From Peromyscus leucopus (Eukaryota; Chordata; Mammalia; Rodentia; Cricetidae), in the NCBI RefSeq assembly GCF_004664715.2, contig NC_051070.1:71056200-71120199 (forward strand): a DNA stretch of 64,000 bases. The letters are read 5' to 3'. A program made the translations under genes and the position numbers. Each line of letters starts with the position of its first letter. Positions within the stretch are counted from its first letter, which is position 1. This document shows positions 60,012-64,000 of this stretch, piece after piece. The notes below the pieces were generated by a model. That model searched no databases. It was not told the DNA's origin and saw only the letters and a program-made list of their open reading frames with translations.

Positions 60012-60389
60012 GATGTCTGTCCAGTTGCTGGGATGTCTTCTCTCCAGTTATGAAGGTGTTAAGTTTTGTGCCCAGATACACTTGTGCTTACACACGGCAG
60101 GTTCTCTTCAAATCACTGTTTCCTCTTTCATTGGAACAAGAAACCCCACCCACCTCTACCTCATGACTCTGCAGGCAATTGCTCCACAACTGTGGAGGAC
60201 AATGATGTAGAGCCCAGGACACTGTATTTCTAATATAACACTTCATATAAAGGGAGTTTGGGGAAAATGTGCGATGGAGGGGAATTCATAAATGCAGAAT
60301 ACTGGTGTGAAAACTGATGGCTCCAGTGGGTTAGAAGAGCCTTGCAGAATCCTAGCAAGAATTTTTTGACCTTTTTTTGTCTTAAATTT

Positions 60390-60765
60390 TTTTCATATAC
60401 AATATGTTCTGATCATTGCCTCCTCTCCTCTATCACCTCCAAGAACTTCTAAACACCTTCTCACCCACCCAACTCCGTGCTCTTTCTTTTTCTCTCTCTT
60501 TAGAAATCAAAAAGCAAACAAAATCCAAACAAAGCAGAATTTAAAAAAAAAAGAAAAGAAACAGACACACACACACAAATCTCATAAAAACATAAAATAC
60601 ATACAAACACAGACAAAAGACCAATAAGACAAAAAGAACATGCTCAAACTTAGCAATGTGAGACAATAACATCATTGGATTCATTCTGTGCTGGCGATCT
60701 ACTGTTGGGCATGTGTCCACCCTTCCGTGTGATCAATAAACCCAACATGAAAGTTCTGGCAGAAC
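60390..60765 (+). mobile_element. L1 3'UTR-like fragment
   Basis: 'tcatatacaatatgttctga', an A-rich block at 60535-60660, and 'ttctgtgctggcgatctact' followed by 'gggcatgtgtccaccctt' follow the rodent L1 3'UTR order. Confidence 0.55.
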
Positions 60766-61503
60766 TCTTAAATTAGAGTATTTGACAAATCAGCATGCAA
60801 GGCACTCTACAGAATTTCTTGTACTTAGGATCACCATGTATGTAGAAAGTTCCCAACAGAGTTTTGTTGGGTATAAGAAAAATATGACATGACCCCCCAT
60901 GCTTCCATTCTTATTTATTTTCCATCTTTTGGCATCTGCTCAGATATTCCGCTGTGATGTGCAAGAAAACGCAGCAGATGCAGATCAGGCTGTGAATACC
61001 TGCTCAAGTTCTGTGATGCCCCCTGACTTCTATTCTTTCATACCTATATTTCACAGGTTTTTTTCTTCTCAAGTAATTATTCATCTTCTTAATAGTTTAG
61101 AGTACATATGTATGTGTATGTATTATACATATATATTATATATGATTTAAAGGTTATTGTAATAATTTCTATTTCTTTGAATTTGGGAAGTTTTAAACAT
61201 AAAACTAAAAAAAGGGCTGTGGAAATGATTTCTCTTGAGTGTCCATCTGCATAATGCCCAATGAGATTCTATTTTGCTTACATCTGTTCCGAGAATTGTT
61301 CTTAAAATAGATTTATTGACATGGGGGATCTAGTGAACAGGCTCTAGATATCTATGGTTTTATATAGAATGATCGAGAGCTAAAGATCCGGTGAACTCCA
61401 CACAGTGACCCCTACTCCTTGCTTTGTGGGTTGATTGCCTCATGTCTCTTCTCAGCAATTCAAACCTCTAGGCAACTTAAGAAACAGAAATTTCTAGAAA
61501 CCT

Positions 61504-61523
61504 TGCAGTGCCCCCTAGTGGAC
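61504..61523 (-). promoter_or_regulatory. Strong CTCF-like motif upstream of TRAV4 (first cassette)
   Basis: Identical 20-mer to 13341-13360 (tgcagtgccccctagtggac), reading CCACTAGGGGGCA on the minus strand, about 1.5 kb upstream of the TRAV4 start codon. Confidence 0.6.
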
Positions 61524-61639
61524 TGACACCACCACCAAAAGTGACTTCAGGCCATCTCCAAAAAGACTCACTAAACCAACCTTTTCACTCTATCACTTCA
61601 TGGTAAGGAAATGCAAATGGTCAGAAGACAAGACAGTCT

Positions 61640-62690
61640 AGATGGAGTTCTCAAAAGAAGAAATAAAAGTGATCAAGAAATATCTCAAAATTATTCATCA
61701 TCCTTAGCAATTAGGGAAATACAAATTGAAACAACTTTGAGATTTCATCTCACCCCAGTTAGAGTATCTAAAATCGATAAAACAACTGACAATAAATGCT
61801 GGGGATGGGGGTGTTGGGAGGGGAGGAGCCTGCATTCCCTGTTGAAGGGAATGAAAATTGGTACAGTTACTTTGGAGATGGGTATGGGGAGTCTTCGACC
61901 AACTAAAGATAAATTTACCATACAACCCAGTTATGCCACTTCTTGTTATATGTCCAAAGAACTCTACATCCTACGCCACAGATAGTTGCTTAGCTATGCA
62001 TATCGCTGCTCTGTAGTGGGTAGCTGTTCCAGCTTTGACCTTGAAACACTGCCTCAGCAAGGCAGCCAGTAACTGCTACATCTGCCTGTGACCTGCCCTG
62101 GGGTGTGGCTGAGATGGGAACCCTTAAGACCCAAAGTCCATCCTGGCCAGCCCTCTTGGTTCCTTGGATCCTGGATGCTGGATGGCAGACCAAGTCAGAG
62201 TTCTCCAGAGAACCCTGCTGGACTGCACCTCACCTCTCTTGGATCCTGGATCTAACCCCTTTACTGGCTTTAAGTTACCCCAAAATAAACCTCCTTTTAA
62301 CTATGTGGAATTGCATTGTTAAATCCCCACATTAGTGCTCTATTTACAGTAACTATGAAATGGAAAAAACTTAAGTGTCCTTTTAGCTGATGAATAGAAA
62401 ATAAAAATGTCGCACCTATATATTATTGAATATTCTTCAATGTAGAGAAAAATGGCACTATAAACTTTGCAGGTAGATGGATGGAACTAGAAAAGATTAT
62501 TTATAATGAGTTGACAGAAACCCAAAAAAACAAATGCCACATGTTCTGCCACTGAACTCCTAACTCCAATGGGGATCATATAGGTTCCTAACCCCAAATC
62601 TTCAAATGGAAATATATAGCTTGGGGTAACCACAGATGCCAGAAAAATCCAAAAGGGAACATGTAGTTAGGGAGAAGAATTAGAAATGGG
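61640..62690 (+). mobile_element. L1 ORF2 3' end and 3'UTR fragment, with an inserted repeat
   Basis: 'tccttagcaattagggaaat', 'gagatttcatctcaccccag' and 'acaacccagttatgccactt' are L1 ORF2 3' phrases. Foreign sequence occupies about 61995-62325 ('gggatgtggctgagatggg'-like text, ending 'accccaaaataaacctcctt', with a polyadenylation-like signal). L1 resumes at about 62335 with 'gctctatttacagtaactat' and runs through 'gcaggtagatggatggaact'. Non-functional. Confidence 0.75.
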
Positions 62691-62694
62691 AATG

Positions 62695-63088
62695 GCATGA
62701 TAAGCATTGAGATGTCATCTTGGTGGATTTTTCCTTTAATGAGTATGAAGTGTCCTTCCCCACCTCTGTTGATTAATTCTAGTTGGAAGTCTAGTTTGTG
62801 AAAATATTAGAATGGCCACACTAGCTTGCTTCATGGGTTGATTTGCTTGGAAAATCTTTTTCGAACCCTTTAATCTGAGTTAATGTCTGCCTTTGATATG
62901 AGGTGTGTTTCTTGTATGAAACAGAGGGATGAATCCTGTTTTTACATTCATTCTGTCAGCTGATATCTTTTTATCAGGGAATTGAGTCCAGTGATATTGA
63001 GAGGTATTAATTACCAATTAATTGTTTATTCTTATTTACTGCTATTTTAATTACTGTTAAATTACTGTTATTTTAGTGGTATTGGTAT

Positions 63089-63172
<84 letters not shown>

Positions 63173-64000
63173 CGCTTCCTTTCTTGTGATTTTGCTGGTA
63201 TGAAATTATTTATTTACTATATTTTAGTGGGTGTAATTAACATTCCTTGAGGTGCAGTTTTCCTTCTAGTACCTTCTGTATTGGTGGATTTGTGTGTAGC
63301 TGATGTCTAAGTTTGACTTTGTCATGAAATATCTTGTTTTCGCCATCTATGGTTACTAAAAGTTTTGCTAGATATAGTAGACTGGGCTGGCATCTGTGGC
63401 CTCTTAGAGCCTACAGGACATCTGTCCAGGTCCTTTTGGTTTTGAAAGTCTCTACTGAGAAGCTGGGTGTAATTCTAATAGCTCTGCCTTTATATGTTGT
63501 TGGCCTTTTTCCCTTGCAGCTTTTAATATTCCTTTGTTGTTGTTGCTCTGTATATATAGTGTTTTGATTATTAAGTGGCAGGGGGAATTAAATTTCTGGT
63601 CCAGTCTTTTTGGTGTTCTGTAAGCTTCTTGTACCTTTATAAACATCTTCTTCAAGTCAAGACATTGTTCTATGATTTAGTTAAAAATATTTTCTGGGGC
63701 AAAGCCACACAGAGAAACCCTGTCTCAAAAAACCAAAATATATATATATATATATATTTTCTGGGACTTTGAGCTGAGATTCTTCTCTTTCTTCTATTTA
63801 TATTATTCTCAGGCTTGGTCTTTTCATAGTATCCCAGGTTTCCTGAATGTTCTTTGACAGGAACTCTTAGATTTAACATTCTCTTTGACTGATTGTATCA
63901 ATTTCTTCTGTTATATCTTCTATGGCTGAGTGTCTCTCTTCCATCTCTTATTTTCTGTTGGTGATGCTTGCTTCTGTAGTTCCTGTTCATTTACCTAGTG
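62695..64000 (-). mobile_element. L1 in reverse orientation, ORF1 and start of ORF2
   Basis: On the minus strand the ORF1 segment (frame 63452-63655) includes 'VQEAYRTPKRLDQK' and 'ILKAAREKGQ', typical of ORF1p. Downstream, 62695-63060 reads as the endonuclease start of ORF2. The order ORF1 then ORF2 on one strand fits a single L1. Its 5' end is beyond the window. A (GT)n(GA)n microsatellite lies between the two parts. Confidence 0.85.
63092..63170 (+). repeat. (GT)n(GA)n microsatellite
   Basis: About 43 bp of GT followed directly by about 36 bp of GA, within the L1 in reverse orientation. Confidence 0.97.

Noticed and set aside
61611..61620. Octamer-like ATGCAAAT near 61612
   Set aside because: It lies 1.6 kb from the nearest V start, and the same place in the paralogous flank at 13.45 kb reads atgcaaga, so it is not conserved.
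1..64000. J or C segments, tRNA, rRNA, CRISPR or operon-like genes
   Set aside because: No FGXG J motifs with 12-bp RSS, no C-domain exons and no structured RNA genes were seen. All supported coding units are TRAV-type or dead retroelements.

Overview
The window looks like rodent germline DNA from the variable-gene part of the T-cell receptor alpha/delta locus (TRA/TRD). Nine two-exon V genes and one V-gene relic all lie on the minus strand, so the locus runs 5'->3' from high to low coordinates. Each intact gene has a short leader exon ending in a split codon, an intron of 110-219 bp, an Ig-fold V exon with the conserved Cys-Trp-Cys, and a 23-bp-spacer recombination signal (RSS) directly after it. 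Subgroup names follow mouse IMGT usage and come from remembered family motifs, not from a search. The SINEs point to a rodent; the B1 form containing 'tagctttgcgcctttcc' is the one I associate with cricetids (hamsters, voles, deer mice), which is an inference.

V-gene order along the locus (high to low coordinate): TRAV4 (59.5-60.0 kb), TRAV5 (52.3-52.8), TRAV6 (50.6-51.0), a TRAV9 relic (44.1-44.4), TRAV13 (41.9-42.4), TRAV14 (38.2-38.7), TRAV15/DV6 (32.0-32.6), then again TRAV4 (11.7-12.2), TRAV5 (5.5-6.0) and TRAV6 (2.8-3.3). This is the mouse-type cassette order 4-5-6-...-9-...-13-14-15, followed by the start of the next cassette. Subgroups 7, 8, 10, 11 and 12 were not found. The TRAV15/DV6 gene has the RSS closest to consensus and belongs to a subgroup usable by both alpha and delta chains.

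The genes work as a menu: each is a one-use cassette joined by RAG1/2 to a distant D or J segment outside the window. Six of the V genes (both TRAV4, both TRAV5, both TRAV6) have CTCF-like motifs 0.1-1.5 kb upstream of the start codon, all in the same orientation as the gene. Two further CTCF-like motifs, at 25.85 and 45.7 kb, face the other way.

The rest is mostly interspersed repeats: L1 fragments in both orientations (6.3-7.1, 13.9-15.6, 18.9-19.2, 24.0-24.9, 27.2-29.2, 39.3-39.7, 40.5-40.7, 47.0-48.0, 53.7-56.4, 60.4-60.8, 61.6-64.0 kb), ERV-type LTRs (including a nested pair at 8.6-9.5 kb with a clean 6-bp target duplication), B1 and B2 SINEs and long microsatellites. I see no tRNA, rRNA, CRISPR or prokaryotic features, and no wholly new biological system. 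The most notable points are the repeated cassette with paralogous CTCF-like sites, a GC splice donor in one TRAV5, the shared non-consensus TRAV5 heptamer, the TRAV9 relic in its expected slot, and repeat insertions that can be ordered in time.
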